Assembly (NCBI RefSeq): GCF_949987535.1
Contig: NC_080081.1
Location: forward strand, 62,889,603 to 62,953,602
DNA length: 64,000 bases
Origin: Balaenoptera acutorostrata
Lineage: Eukaryota > Chordata > Mammalia > Artiodactyla > Balaenopteridae
Direction of reading: 5' to 3'
Part shown: in pieces, positions 24,021 to 36,324 of the stretch
Numbering within the stretch: the stretch's first letter is position 1
Layout of the letters: each line of letters opens with the position of its first letter
The notes under the pieces: model-generated
What the model was told of the DNA's origin: nothing
The model's input: the letters and a program-made list of their open reading frames with translations, nothing else
Databases searched by the model: none
Made by a program: the position numbers and the translations under genes

Positions 24021-27000
24021 ATGGGAATAGGAACATACATATCGATAATTACCTTAAATGTAAATGGATTAAATGTTCCCACCAAAAGACATAGACTGGC
24101 TGAATGAATACAAAAACAAGACCCGTATATATGCTTTCTACAAGAGACCAATTTCAGACCTAGGGACACATACAGACTGAAAGTGAGGGGATGGAAAAAG
24201 ATATTCCACAAAAATGGAAATCAAAAGAAAGCTGGAGTAGCAATACTCGTATCAGATAAAATAGACTTTAAAACAAAGACTATTACAAGAGACAAAGAAG
24301 GACACTACATAATGATCAAGGGATGAATCCAAGAAGAAGATATAACAATTGTAAATACTTATGCACCCACCATAGGAGCACCTCAATACATAAGGCAAAT
24401 ACTAACAGCCATAAAAGGGGAAATCGACAGTAACACAATCATAGTAGGGGACTTTAACACCCCACTTTCACCAATGGACAGATCATCCAAAATGAAAATA
24501 AATACGGAAACACAAGCTTTAAATGATACATTAAACAAGATGGACTTAATTGATATTTATAGGACATTCCATCCAAAAACAACAGAATACACTTTCTTCT
24601 CAGGTGCTCAAGCAACATTCTCCAGGATAGATCATATCTTGGGTCACAAATCAAGCCTTGGTAAATTTAAGAAAATTGAAATCGTATCAAGTATCTTTTC
24701 CGACCACAATGCTATGAGACTAGATATCAATTACAGGAAAAAATCTGTAAAAAATACAAACACATGGAGGCTAAACAATACACTACTTAATAACCAAGAG
24801 ATCACTGAAGAAATCAAAGAGGAAATCAAAAAATACCTAGAAACAAATGACAATGAAAACATGATGACCCAAAACCTATGGGATGCAGCAAAAGCAGTTC
24901 TAAGAGGGAAGTTTATAGCAATACAATCCTACCTTAAGAAATAAGAAACACCTCAAATAAACAACCTCACCTTACACCTAAAGCAATTAGAGAAAGAAGA
25001 ACAAAAAACCCCCAAAGTTAGCAGAAGGAAAGAAATCATAAAGATCAGATCAGAAATAAATGAAAAAGAAATGAAGGAAACGATAGCAAAGATCAATAAA
25101 ACTAAAAGCTGGTTCTTTGAGAAGATAAACAAAATTGATAAACCATTAGCCAGACTCATCAAGAAAAAAAGGGAGACGACTCAAATCAATAGAATTAGAA
25201 ATGAAAAAGGAGAAGTTACAACTGACACTGCAGAAATACAAAGGATCATGAGAGACTACTACAAGCAACTATATGCCAATAAAATGGACAACCAGGAATG
25301 GACAAATTCTTAGAAATGCACAACCTTCCAAGACTGAACCAGGAAGAAACAGAAAATATCAACAGACCAATCACAAGCACTGAAGTTGAAACTGTGATTA
25401 AAAATCTTCCAACAACAACAAAATCTTCCAACAAACAAAACCCAGGACCAGATGGCTTCACAGGCGAATTCTATCAGACATTTAGAGAAGAGCTAACACC
25501 TATCATTCTCAAACTCTTCCAAAATATAGCAGAGGGAGGAACACTCCCAAACTCATTCTATGAGGCCACAATCACTCTGATTCCAAAACCAGACAAAGAT
25601 GTCACAAAGAAAGGAAACTACAGGCCAATATCACTGATGAACATAGATGCAAAAATCCTCAACAAAATACTAGCAGACAGAATCCAACAGCACATTAAAA
25701 GGATCATACACCACGATCAAGTGGGGTTTATCCCAGGAATGCAAGGATTCTTCAATATACACAAATCAATCAATGTGATACACCATATTAACAAATTGAA
25801 TGAGAAAAACCATATGATCATCTCAATAGATGCAGAGAAAGCTTTCGACAAAATTCAACACACATTTATGATAAAAACCCTCCAGAAAGTAGGCACAGAG
25901 GGAACTTACTGCAACTTAATACAGGCCATATATGACAAACGCACAGCCAACATCGTCCTCAATGGTGAAAAACTGAAACCATTTCCACTAAGATCAGGAC
26001 CAAGACAAGGTTGCCCACTCTCACCACTATTATTCAACATAGTTTTGGAAGTGTTAGCCACAGCAATCAGAGAAGAAAGAGAAATAAAAGGAATCCAAAT
26101 CGGAAAAGAAGAAATAAAGCTGTCACTGTTTGCAGATGACATGATATTATATATAAAGAATCCTAAAGATGCTACCAGAAAACTACTAGAGCTAATCAAT
26201 GAATTTGGTAAAGTAGCAGGATACAAAATTAATGCACAGAAATCTCTTGCATTCCTATACACTAATGATGAAAAATCTGAAACAGAAATTAAGAAAACAC
26301 TACTATTTACCATTGCAATAAAAAGAATAAAATATCTAGGAATAAACCTAACTAAGGAGACAAAAGACCTGTATGCAGAAAATTACAAGACACTGGTGAA
26401 AGAAATTAAAGGTGATACAAACAGATGGAGAGATACACCATGTTCTTGGATTGGAAGAATCAACATTGTGAAAATGACTCTACCACCCAAAGCAATCTAC
26501 AGATTCAATACAATCCCTATCAAACTACCACTGGCATTTTTCACAGAACTAGAACAAAAAATTTCACAATTTGTATAGAAACACAAAAGACCCCGAATAG
26601 CCAAAGCAATCTTGAGAAAGAAAAACGGAGCTGGAGGAATCAGGCGCCCTGACTTCAGACTATACTACAAAGCTACAGTAATCAAGAGAGTATGGTACTG
26701 GCACAAAAACAGAAATATAGATCAATGGAACAGGATAGAAAGCCCAGAGATAAACCCATGCACATATGGTCAACTAATCTATGACAAAGGAGGCAAGGCT
26801 ATACAATGGAGAAAAGACAGCCTCTTCAATAAGTGGTGCTGGGAAAATTGGACAGCTACATGTAAAAGAATGAAATTAGAACACTCCCTAACACCATACA
26901 CAAAAATAAACTCAAAATGGATTAAAGACCTAAATGTAAGGCCAGACACTATAAAACTGTTAGAGGAAAACACAGGCAGAACACTCTTTGACATAAATCA

Positions 27001-27823
27001 CAGCAAGATCCTTTTTGACCCACCTCCTAGAGAAAGGGAAATAAAAACAAAAATAAACAAATGGGACCTAATGAAACTTAAAAGCTTTTGCACAGCAAAG
27101 GAAAACATAAACAAGACGAAAAGACAACCCTCAGAATGGGAGAAAACATTTGCAAATGAAGCAACTGACCAAGGATTAATCTCCAAAATTTACAAGCAGC
27201 TCATGCAGCTCAATATCAAAAAAACAAACAACCCAGTACAAAAATGGGCAGAAGACCTAAATAGACATTTCTCCAAAGAAGATATACAGATTGCCAACAA
27301 ACATATGAAAGAATGCTCAACATCATTAATCATTAGAGAAATGCAAATCAAAACCACAATGAGATATCATCTCACACCCGTCAGAATGGCCATCATCAAA
27401 AAATCTACAAACAATAAACGTTGGAGAGGGTGTGGAGAAAAGGGAACCCTCTTGCACTGTTGGTGGGAATGTAAATTGATACAGCCACTATGGAGAACAG
27501 TATGGAGGTTCCTTAAAAAACTAAAAATAGAACTACCATATGACCCAGCAATCCCACTACTGGGCATATACCCTGAGAAAACCATAATTCAAAAAGAGTC
27601 ATGTACCACAATGTTCACTGCAGCTCTATTTACAATAGCCAGGACACGGAAGCAACCTAAGTGTCCATCAACAGATGAATAGATAAAGAAGAAGTGGTAC
27701 ATATATACAATGGACTATTACTCAGCCATAAAAAGAAACGAAATGGAGTTATTTGTAGTGAGGTGGATGGAGGTAGAGTCTGTCATACAGATTGAAGTAA
27801 GTCAGAAAGAGAAAAACAAATAA
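24021..27823 (+). pseudogene. L1 ORF2 (endonuclease/reverse transcriptase), inactivated
   Basis: ORF2p nicks DNA and reverse-transcribes L1 RNA. The start ATG is at 24,021 (MGIGTYISIITLNVNGLN). The endonuclease part shows DFNTPLS and SDHNAM motifs. The reverse transcriptase FADD motif is at 26,129-26,140, and the C-terminal region ends with the LHCWWEC zinc-knuckle-like stretch near 27,452. Breaks seen: TGA at 24,105 and 24,324, TAA at 24,942, a frame change near 25,281-25,300, TAG at 26,576 and 27,680, and TAA at 27,821. The first two stops fall within the endonuclease domain, so no complete protein can be made. Family length is about 1,275 codons, matching the span. Confidence 0.95.
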
Positions 27824-28241
27824 CAGTATGCTAACACATATATATGGAATCTAAGGAAAAAAAAAAAAAGGTCATGAAGAACCTAGTGGCAAGACGGAAA
27901 TAAAGACACAGACCTACTAGAGAATGGACTGGAGGATACGGGGAGGGGGAAGTGTAAGCTGTGACAAAGTGAGAGAGTGGCATGGACATATATACACTAC
28001 CAAACGTAAAATAGATAGCTAGTGGGAAGCAGTCACATAGCACAGGGAGATCTGCTCGGTGCTTTGTGACCACCTACAGGGGTGGGATAGGGAGGGTGGG
28101 AGGGAGGGAGACGCAAGAGGGAAGAGATATGGGGATATATGTATATGTGTAACTGATTCACTTTGTTACAAAGCAGAAACTAACACACCATTGTAAAGCA
28201 ATTATACTCCAATAAAGATGTTAAAAAAACATTTTTTTTTA

Positions 28242-28340
28242 TACCCCATGGCCCAGTCAAGCCGACACGTAAAATTAACCATAATAAACGTTTACCATTA
28301 ATATACAGCTACACTAACTGTGATTCACCAGGCTCACCAA
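28242..28340 (+). repeat. Older repeat, right half after L1 insertion
   Basis: 'taccccatggcccagtcaagccgacacgtaaaattaaccataataaac' continues the element interrupted at 21,954. Only 'tacc' is shared by the two junctions. Confidence 0.7.
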
Positions 28341-29110
28341 ACAGCACAAGGACTATAAATTCATTTACCAGAGAGGATATCTATCTTAGAGCAGAACTGA
28401 TGAAGATGACGATGCCAAAAAAGGAAAGGAAAACAGGAGACAGTAACAGACGGTGAATTAAAAGGCAACTTCAGACCTCATGGTAAAGTAGGAGGAGGAA
28501 GAAATTTTTAGAAAGTCCCAAGGTCGGAGGCTGAAGTTATTGTGGTGGAAGGCAAAGAACAGATGGTGATGTTAAATGGAAAAGGGTAATGTCCAAAATA
28601 CACAAATCAATAGGGACTTAAGCAGCCTCAGGATTTCTTGAAGGCTACCCGTGGGTGTTAAGGCAGAATGAGAGACTACCCAGCCCAGATTTTCTGTGAC
28701 AACTGCCCTGCACCCTGACAGACAAGCCCAAGTCGTGCTCCACAGTGATGAAAAGGTGGGAATGACTAGTCGAGGGGCTTGAGCAGAGGACAAGTGGTAG
28801 ATTGAGGCAGATTCAGCTCTGCTGGAGGTCAGGCAGCACACGGTGTCTGTACGCACACACCTCTGCCCTTCACTCTCCCCTTGACCTGGCTCTTGCTCAG
28901 AAACACGCTCAGACCTTCCCATCTGAAACCCAGAGTCTCTCGCCTGCCCCTGCCTGTCTTTTGAGCTTTCCTTTGTAAACAAAGAAGAACAAAGGGTGTT
29001 GCTCAGCTCCCAGCTCTACAAGAATTAAGTCAATAGCCACTGCAGTCGCTGACAGCACACCCTGAGAGGAACTTGGGATGAAAGACAGGGTGAGACACTC
29101 TGTGCTTCAG
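28341..29110. other. EBPL intron 1, no recognised feature
   Basis: No repeat family or exon recognised. A 136-residue minus-strand frame (28,572-28,982) is on the EBPL sense strand but shows no domain, low-complexity pattern or good splice context that I can support. Confidence 0.5.
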
Positions 29111-29114
29111 AAAA

Positions 29115-29425
29115 ACAGGCCCCATAGATAGTTAGATGCATATCTCAGGAAGAATTTTTAAGAGCCCAGATTCTTGCATCTCCCTGTACATGGAAAAGCA
29201 CGGATATCATTAACTGGAGATATCTGCTCTTTGCGACTAGCAGTGATCTTTTACCAAGATGTAGGCTGACTGCACGTATTCCCGAGCCAAAAACCATAAA
29301 CAAGCTGGTTTCTCCCCCATCGTTTGGGAGTAGTTTCCTCAGAGCTCCCAAGAGGTTGTCTCCCGGGCCATAGTCTTCAGTAAGGTCCCTGAATAAAACT
29401 CAAAACCCTTAGATTGTCCATTTTT
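29115..29425 (+). repeat. Probable solitary endogenous-retrovirus LTR
   Basis: 'gagctcccaagaggttgtctcccgggcc' followed by 'ggtccctgaataaaactcaaaaccc' has the R/U5 layout of an ERV LTR, with AATAAA near the end. No gag, pol or env sequence was seen beside it. Family not named. Confidence 0.6.
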
Positions 29426-29429
29426 CTTT

Positions 29430-30335
29430 AAGCCGGTGCCTTCCTACACTCTCTTTGCTCCCACCACCAAATCTCCTGAAGGTCTTGCATATGCAGCCTC
29501 CACTTCTTCTCTATCCCACCTGCTAAGCCCCTGCCTCTGGCTCCTGGTCCCTCCATTCAAGCAATACTACTCTACCACTGACTTCCTGATGGCTGCTCCC
29601 AGAGGCCCTGGCTCAGCCTTCACCTTTTTTTAAATGTTAAATTTTAATTTTTTTTAATGGTGCTGCGCATTTAACAGGGATCTTGAAATTCCCTCCCTTG
29701 GGTCCCAGGACCCAGCACTATCCTGTTCTTGGTCTTTCCCACTTTCTCCCCTTCGTGATCTTCCTCTCCCTGATTGTTCAGTGCAGACATTTTAAAAGAC
29801 TCTGCTGTCATCCCTCAGCCTTTTCACCTTTCTGTTTTCTCTTACTCAGAAGTCACCCATCCCCAGGGCTTCCTGTTGTCTCCTCCAAGGCAGTGAGGAA
29901 CTTCCAACTCTCTATTCTGTCCTGACTGTTCTCCCAAGAGGTCTTACATTTTCAATGCCTTCTGGCCATTTCCCCTCAACCACAACCCCAGCCCCAGATT
30001 CACAGTTCTAAAATCCGACTTTCCTGTCTTTGTTAACGTTATCAACATTATCCATGTCGGCCAGGTTCTAAACTCCAAGATCATCTCCACCCACAATGTA
30101 AAAGGGGTCACTTTGACTTACAAAATTCTCCCCTGCAAAGTCTCTCGTATTTATCTTTCCTCCCCATTTTAACTTCCACCATCAGCTTAGCTCAGCTCTT
30201 TCTTCTCACTCCTAAAATACTGCAATTGCTTTTAGCTGATCTGCTCGCCCCTGAACTGTCCTTTCCAATCCACCCTGCACCTGTTGGGAGACAATTCTCC
30301 TTGACTATCTCCTAGTCCTGACTTTTAACTGTCTG
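29430..30335 (+). repeat. L2 LINE fragment(s)
   Basis: C/T-rich text with 'tcccacttcttctctatccc...', 'tttaaaagactctgctgtcatccctc' and 'aatccaccctgcacctg' resembles the pyrimidine-rich L2 3' region. Another L2 piece is at 30,738-30,865 ('ttgaaacccttcagtggcttcctaccacag'). Confidence 0.65.
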
Positions 30336-31750
30336 GGATGTCTGAGCACAGGCATTTACAGGTAATTTAAGAATATTTATGTAAGGAGACATTCCGAGGA
30401 AGTAGAGCTTAGAGACATCTCCCTCCTGAGAAAAAGACCTCGCCTCCTCTTCCCCAGAGAAGATTTGTTTTCATGCCTGAGTAAAGATACAGTCTCTCTC
30501 CAGAGAGAAATACGAGCAGGTCACCAGCAGCTCCATATAAGATGGGAGCCTAATTTGGGGGTTTTTTCCTGTAATGCACCCCCAGCATGCGCAGGTATCA
30601 TCTGGCCCTCACTGTATTGCCCTGTGGAGCTTGGGGAATCGACCAGGCTAACTTGTTTAACTTGTAAGAAGGGTAAAATCTCAGACCCCTTACAGTTTGA
30701 CTTAACACACCACCACCAAACTATCTTTTGAAAGATCTACTTTGGCTATACTTCCTTGCTTGAAACCCTTCAGTGGCTTCCTACCACAGAAGAAAACTCC
30801 AAGTCTTACCTGTCATTCAAGTTCCCTTTCCTGTCTGTCCTCCCACTTTATATAAGGGACTTAAGAATTTGAGGATTTTTGTATCCCCAGGGGTCATGGA
30901 CGCAACCTACCATGCATACCAAAGGAGGATTATAGTATTGAGAAAGAAAGAGAAAGCAAAGTTTTCAATAATCATCTAGGTCTGTAGATGTTTGTCAGTT
31001 GGAGAGATGTTGCTGGAATCTTACCCTATGTAAATCTTGTGCTCTAATCAATCTGGACTTCCAGATGTTTCCCAAACATAGGAGTACACATCCTGCTTCC
31101 AGGCTCTGGCCGTGCCTAGAATGCTATACTTAGATCGCAGATGAGGGAAAACCCATGAAGCACCAGTGCAAGAAATGTCTATTGCCAACGTTTGAGGGAT
31201 GGTGAGTCATGCCATTGATTTCCTCATGTATGTCACCATGGCTCCCACCAGATGGGAAACGAACCAGACCTTCATCTTGGCCATAACTGACTAAACTGAA
31301 GGTCAGTTCTGCAGCCCTGGATAACCACAGTCTGGCTGGACATCTGGGAGGTGAACTACCTCTGGGAATGCTTGGCCTGAAACTCTGTCCAATAGGGGAG
31401 CTCTGCATTTGATGGCGGCCAACAAACCCAAACATCTCCTCTATTTGAGAAGTAAAGGCAAAAGGGGGGAGGAGAGGCAGCTCAGGTTCTAGTGGGAACA
31501 AGTGAGTTGTGGTTTCAGATCTCCTCCAGCCTCTACATTCCAATCTTAGCTCCTGCCACATCTCTAGGTATTCTTGCAACGAACTCCCAATTATCCCAAA
31601 GATAATACAGACATGCATTTGTCTTGCAGGCCTCAACCATTTAGTCAAGTGCCTTCTCACCAATCTCCAAGACTTGTGTACCAAGATGCTGGTTGAAACA
31701 CTGTGTGTAAATAGTAAATTTAACCAGCCAATACTAACGGGCCTGTTTTT
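30336..31750. other. EBPL intron 1, unassigned, possible old LTR material
   Basis: 30,336-30,735 may be part of an old LTR and includes 'tgtctgagcacaggcatttacagg' at its left. 30,866-31,129 has nothing recognised. 31,130-31,789 carries a 219-residue open frame on the minus strand; no known domain was recognised in it. It may be a fossil ERV/LTR or chance. Confidence 0.4.
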
Positions 31751-31754
31751 ATTT

Positions 31755-31893
31755 ATCAATTGTAAGATATATCCCAATCTCAGAGACATAAAATATCAAT
31801 TGTAAGATATATTGTAAGATCTATCCCAATTGTAAGATATATTGTAAGATCAATTGTAAGATATATCCCAATCTCAGAGACATAAAATATCAA
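31755..31893. repeat. Nested AT-rich tandem duplication
   Basis: A 45-bp segment starting 'atcaattgtaagatatatcc' is present at 31,755-31,799 and again, identical by eye, at 31,849-31,893. Between them are two copies of 'ttgtaagatatattgtaagat'. Confidence 0.95.
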
Positions 31894-32535
31894 CAAAAGA
31901 AGCCACAGTGGTTATGTCATTCATTGTTGCAACATGCGAAAAAATGTGCATTTTAGAATTAAAGAACTAAGATATGGTGCATTCAAACAGTGGGATGTTT
32001 TGCAGCTGGGACAGGTAAATGGCACAAGATGAGGCTGTGGGTGGGGGCAGGGAGGCATTTCCTTCAGAACAAGGAGGGGGGAGAGTGGAGCAATGATTCC
32101 ACCCATGGGGCTACACCTCAAGTTGCCACAAATGGAGATGTGTGTAGTGCTACCTGTCACAGTCTGTGCGTGAAAAGTAGAATTAATTTTAAACCAGGTG
32201 GTAGACATATGTGTATATGTTTGAGTGTTTTTATAACTTTTTTGTGTGTCTAAAATATAATACTCTCTTAAGTGGGCCTAGTAACCTGTTTTACTGCCCC
32301 TGTTCTTTGGGACACCTTGTGTTCAGTGACAGCTTAAAAATCAATTCTATAAATAAAGGAGTTAAGGGAAGTATTTACTGTCTGTTATCTCCACAAGCTG
32401 ACTATTAGGAAAGAAGGAATTTCATCATTCCAGCAACATCTGGTATGTGCACATATCCAACGGATAAACATCTATATCCCTAGATGATTATCCAAAACTT
32501 TGCTTTCTCTTTCTTTCTCAATACTCCATCTCTCC

Positions 32536-32860
32536 CTCAGTATCCTCAGGTGGATTGCTTCCAGGACCCCTGGGGATACCAAATCCGCAAATGCTCCAGT
32601 CCCTTAGATAAAAATGTAGTAGTATTTGCATAGAACCTGACATCCTCCCTTATATTTTAACTTGTCTCTAGCTTACCTTTAATGCCTCACACAATGGAAA
32701 CGCTATGTAAATAGCTGCAGGGAAGTAGGTTGTGAGGGTGGCAAATTCAAGTTTTGCTTTTTGGAAATTTCTGGAATTTTTTTTTTTTCTTTCTGGTATT
32801 TTCTGTTCTCCACTGGTTGAATCCGCAGCTGCCGAGGAGGATCGATTGTATAGACTCTGG
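32536..32860. repeat. MER2/Tigger-like DNA transposon remnant
   Basis: 'cagtatcctcaggtggattgcttccaggacccctggggataccaaatccgcaaatgctccagtccctta' and 'gtagtatttgcatagaacctgacatcctcc', with the opposite end 'gttgaatccgcagctgccgaggaggatcgattgtata', match a TcMar-Tigger MITE from memory. The middle is missing or replaced. Confidence 0.85.
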
Positions 32861-33089
32861 CTTCACATTAGCTATAAGTTTGCCTAGATTTAAGCAAGGT
32901 CAAATTTGCAAAAAAAGATATTGTGGCGTAGTTTTAAACAAAGCTTTAAAAAAAGAAGTGCGTGCACGGGGAGGGGGGCATTTTCAATAGAATCCCTTAA
33001 ATACAACCGTCCTGGCCATTTATAAAGTGAGTTGAACTTTTAAGGATACGTTTCCTAAAGCCTGGCGTGAAAGAAAGTGCAAGCTTTGG

Positions 33090-33275
33090 AGCCAGACTAA
33101 ACCTGACTGAATCACGCCAGTTGTGTGGCACTATAAGGTCACCTAACTTTGCAGGGCCCGTTTTCTCCTCTGTAAAATGGGGACAATAATAAGTACCTTA
33201 CGAGGTGTTCATAGGTCAGAAATTTTAAACACAGTACTGTGCCTGCATACAGTCGTCACCCAATAAATGGTGATT
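33090..33275 (+). repeat. MIR SINE
   Basis: 'tttggagccagactaaacctgac', 'ttttctcctctgtaaaatggggacaataataagtacc' and '...cccaataaatggtga' follow the MIR consensus order. Confidence 0.85.
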
Positions 33276-33489
33276 ACTACTGCGGGGCGGGGGGCTGGTT
33301 TTGGTCCAGGGCCCAGCACGCCTCATCACCTCTCCCTGCTCCCTCTGGGGCATTCAAAAACTCTCTCAATTACGTTCAACATTTATGTGCAGGATAAGAT
33401 GTTAAGTAAGCCAAGGCCTTTCGGTAGTTTACAAACCGACTAACAACACCGTACACGAATAACAATTTTCATGGTTTTCTGATTTTTTG

Positions 33490-34210
<721 letters not shown>

Positions 34211-34419
34211 GCCACACCTTTTGACGCAGTGTGATTTTTAACAAGGTTCAAAGCGTTACACCACAAAGTGAAATCCAGATGGTGGAAATTTTGCCAATAG
34301 AAGGGGTAGAATTTTAGGGACAAAAGGTTCTAATTAGGCTCTTGCAAGCAACCACCACTAGGCATTTTAAAGCCCTTGTGGCTTACTCTAACCCTATATC
34401 TTAAAAATCCAAAAAGCAG

Positions 34420-34763
34420 GGACTTCCCTGGTGGCGCAGTGGTTAAGAATCCGCCTGCCATCGCAGAGAACACGGGTTGGATCCCTGGTCTGGGAAGATC
34501 CCACATGGCACAGAGCAACTAAGCCCGTGTACCACAACTACTGAGCTTGTGCTCTAGAGCCCATGAGTCACAACTACTGAGCCCGTGTGCCACAACTCCT
34601 GAAGCCCGGGCACCTAGAGCCAGTGCTCCGCAACAAGAGAAGCCACTGCAATGAGAAGCCTGCACACCGCACAAAGAGTAGCCCCCGCTCGCCGCAACTA
34701 GAGAAAGCCCACGCGCAGCAACGAAGATCCAACGCAGCCAAAAATAAATAAATAAATTTTAAA
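34420..34763 (+). repeat. CHR-type SINE, full length
   Basis: Complete copy just upstream of the EBPL promoter. Duplicated target 'aaaaatccaaaaagcag' at 34,403-34,419 and 34,764-34,780. Confidence 0.97.
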
Positions 34764-34804
34764 AAAAATCCAAAAAGCAGCAGGAGTATGGGGGAGAGGA
34801 GCAA

Positions 34805-34995
34805 TAGGCCACATCAGCTTGGTACTAGATGCTTTTACCTGTGGTATCTTATCTTCACAACAACCCTAGGAGTTCAGTGTTTTCTTATTTTACAAATGTG
34901 AAAAGAGGCTCAGACATTAATTTGTCTAAGGACGCTCAGTGGCTGGGCCGAGGCCAGAGCCCATGATTGGGTGTCCCCAAGGCCTTTGCTTTTTG
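34805..34995 (-). repeat. MIR SINE
   Basis: 'tatcttatcttcacaacaaccctaggag', 'ttacaaatgtgaaaagaggctcagac' and 'ctcagtggctgggccgaggccagagccca' read as MIR in reverse. Confidence 0.85.
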
Positions 34996-35035
34996 ACCCT
35001 GCAGTGTGAGTAGATACTTCATATATTAACAACTG

Positions 35036-35176
35036 CAGTCGGCCCTCTATATTCACAGGATTCGCATCTGTGGATAGGAAGGGCCAACTAATGGGACTTG
35101 AACGTGCACGGATTTTGGTACACACGGGGGCTTCTGGAACCAATGTCCTGTGGATACCAAGGGACGACTGTATATA
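35036..35176. repeat. Tigger/MER2-like MITE remnant
   Basis: Both inverted ends are seen: 'cagtcggccctctatattcacaggattcgcatctgtggat' and 'ggataccaagggacgactgtata'. The centre is internally deleted. Confidence 0.85.
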
Positions 35177-35350
35177 GCTCTCCTCGAGTGACGTGCCCCT
35201 TTGTTCTGATCACCATGTTAACCTTTTCTCTCTACTTTTTCCTCATTTTTTTGTTTGCTTTTAAACTTCTCCCTCTACCTTGCATAGGCCTCTGTTACTT
35301 AGAGACTTGGCACTGGAGAAAGAAGTCAGAGTTAAAAAAGATTGTAACCC

Positions 35351-35642
35351 GGGCTTCCCTGGTGGCACAGTGGTTGAGAATCTGCCTGCTAATGCAGGGG
35401 ACACGGGTTCGAGCCCTGGTCTGGGAAGATCCCACATGCCGCAGAGCAACTAAGCCCGTGAGCCACAACTACTGAGCCTGTGCGTCTGGAGCCTGTGCTC
35501 CGCAACAAGAGAGGCCGCGATAGTGAGAGGCCCATGCACCGCGATGAAGAGTGGCCCCCGCTGGCCACAACTAGAGAAAGCCCTCGCACAGAAACGAAGA
35601 CCCAACACAGCCAAAAATAAATTAATTAATTAAAAAAAAAAA
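35351..35642 (+). repeat. CHR-type SINE, full length
   Basis: Complete copy. Duplicated target 'aaaaaagattgtaaccc' at 35,334-35,350 and 35,643-35,659. Confidence 0.97.
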
Positions 35643-35829
35643 AAAAAAGATTGTAACCCTTATTGATCAAGCCTGTGTTTTCAATTTGGGGTAGCCAGGT
35701 AAAATATAGAATGCCCAGGTAAATATGAATTTCATATTTTTTTAAAAAGTGAAATTTTAAGTATATACTTATACTAGCATATAACTAGGGTACTTACGCT
35801 AAAAAATCATTTGTTGTTTTAAAATGTGG

Positions 35830-36215
35830 TTTGTACATATAATAGAATATTATTCAGCCATAAAAAGGGAATCCTGATATGCTACAACATGGATGAACCT
35901 TGAGGACATTATGCTATGTGAAATAAGCCAGTCACAAAAAGACAAATACTGCATGATTTCCCTTATATGAAGCACCTAAAGTAGGCATATTCCTAGAGAC
36001 AGAAATACAGAATGGTATTTGCCAGGGGCTAGGGGGAGGGAGAAAAGGTGACTTGTTTAATGGCTATAGAGTTTCAATTTTGCAAGATGAAAAAGTTCTG
36101 GAGTGTGGTTGCACAACAATATAAATACACTTAACACTATTGAACTGTACACTTGCAAATGTTTAAGATGGGAAATTTTATGTGTATTTTACACAATTTA
36201 AAAAATGATTTCTGG
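35830..36215 (+). repeat. Old L1 3' fragment
   Basis: 'gaatattattcagccataaaaaggga', 'acatggatgaaccttgaggacattatgctatgtgaaataagccagtcacaaaaagac' and 'atttacacaatttaaaaaatg' are the end of L1 ORF2 and its 3' UTR. Confidence 0.9.
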
Positions 36216-36324
36216 CATTGAACACAAATTCAAAAACTTTCCCCCTTAGTTACACCGTATCATTTTTTACATAGCAGTTAACACTAGATGAAATTATTTA
36301 TTTATACATGTATTGTTAGTCTCT

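Larger units (their letters stand above)
21955..28241 (+). mobile_element. Nearly full-length L1 LINE
   Basis: About 6.3 kb, antisense to EBPL within its first intron. Order: 5' UTR (21,955-23,068) opening 'gaggagcttcaagatggcagaggagtaagacg', intact ORF1 (23,069-23,962), decayed ORF2 (24,021 to about 27,823), and a 3' UTR of about 400 bp with the G-rich 'gggatagggagggtgggagggaggg' tract near 28,083-28,110 and the 'ccaataaagatgttaaaaaaac' end. The right end carries 'attttttttt' instead of a clean A tail. The 5' UTR is G/C-richer than the rest, as expected for an internal promoter. ORF2 has several stops and a frameshift, so the copy cannot move by itself. Confidence 0.95.

Noticed and set aside
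23050..27682. Several minus-strand open frames over the L1
   Set aside because: They are antisense shadows of L1 ORF1 and ORF2.
31509..32253. Plus-strand frames of 87-98 codons near the nested tandem repeat
   Set aside because: No domain, no start context or splice support; they overlap low-complexity or repeat sequence.
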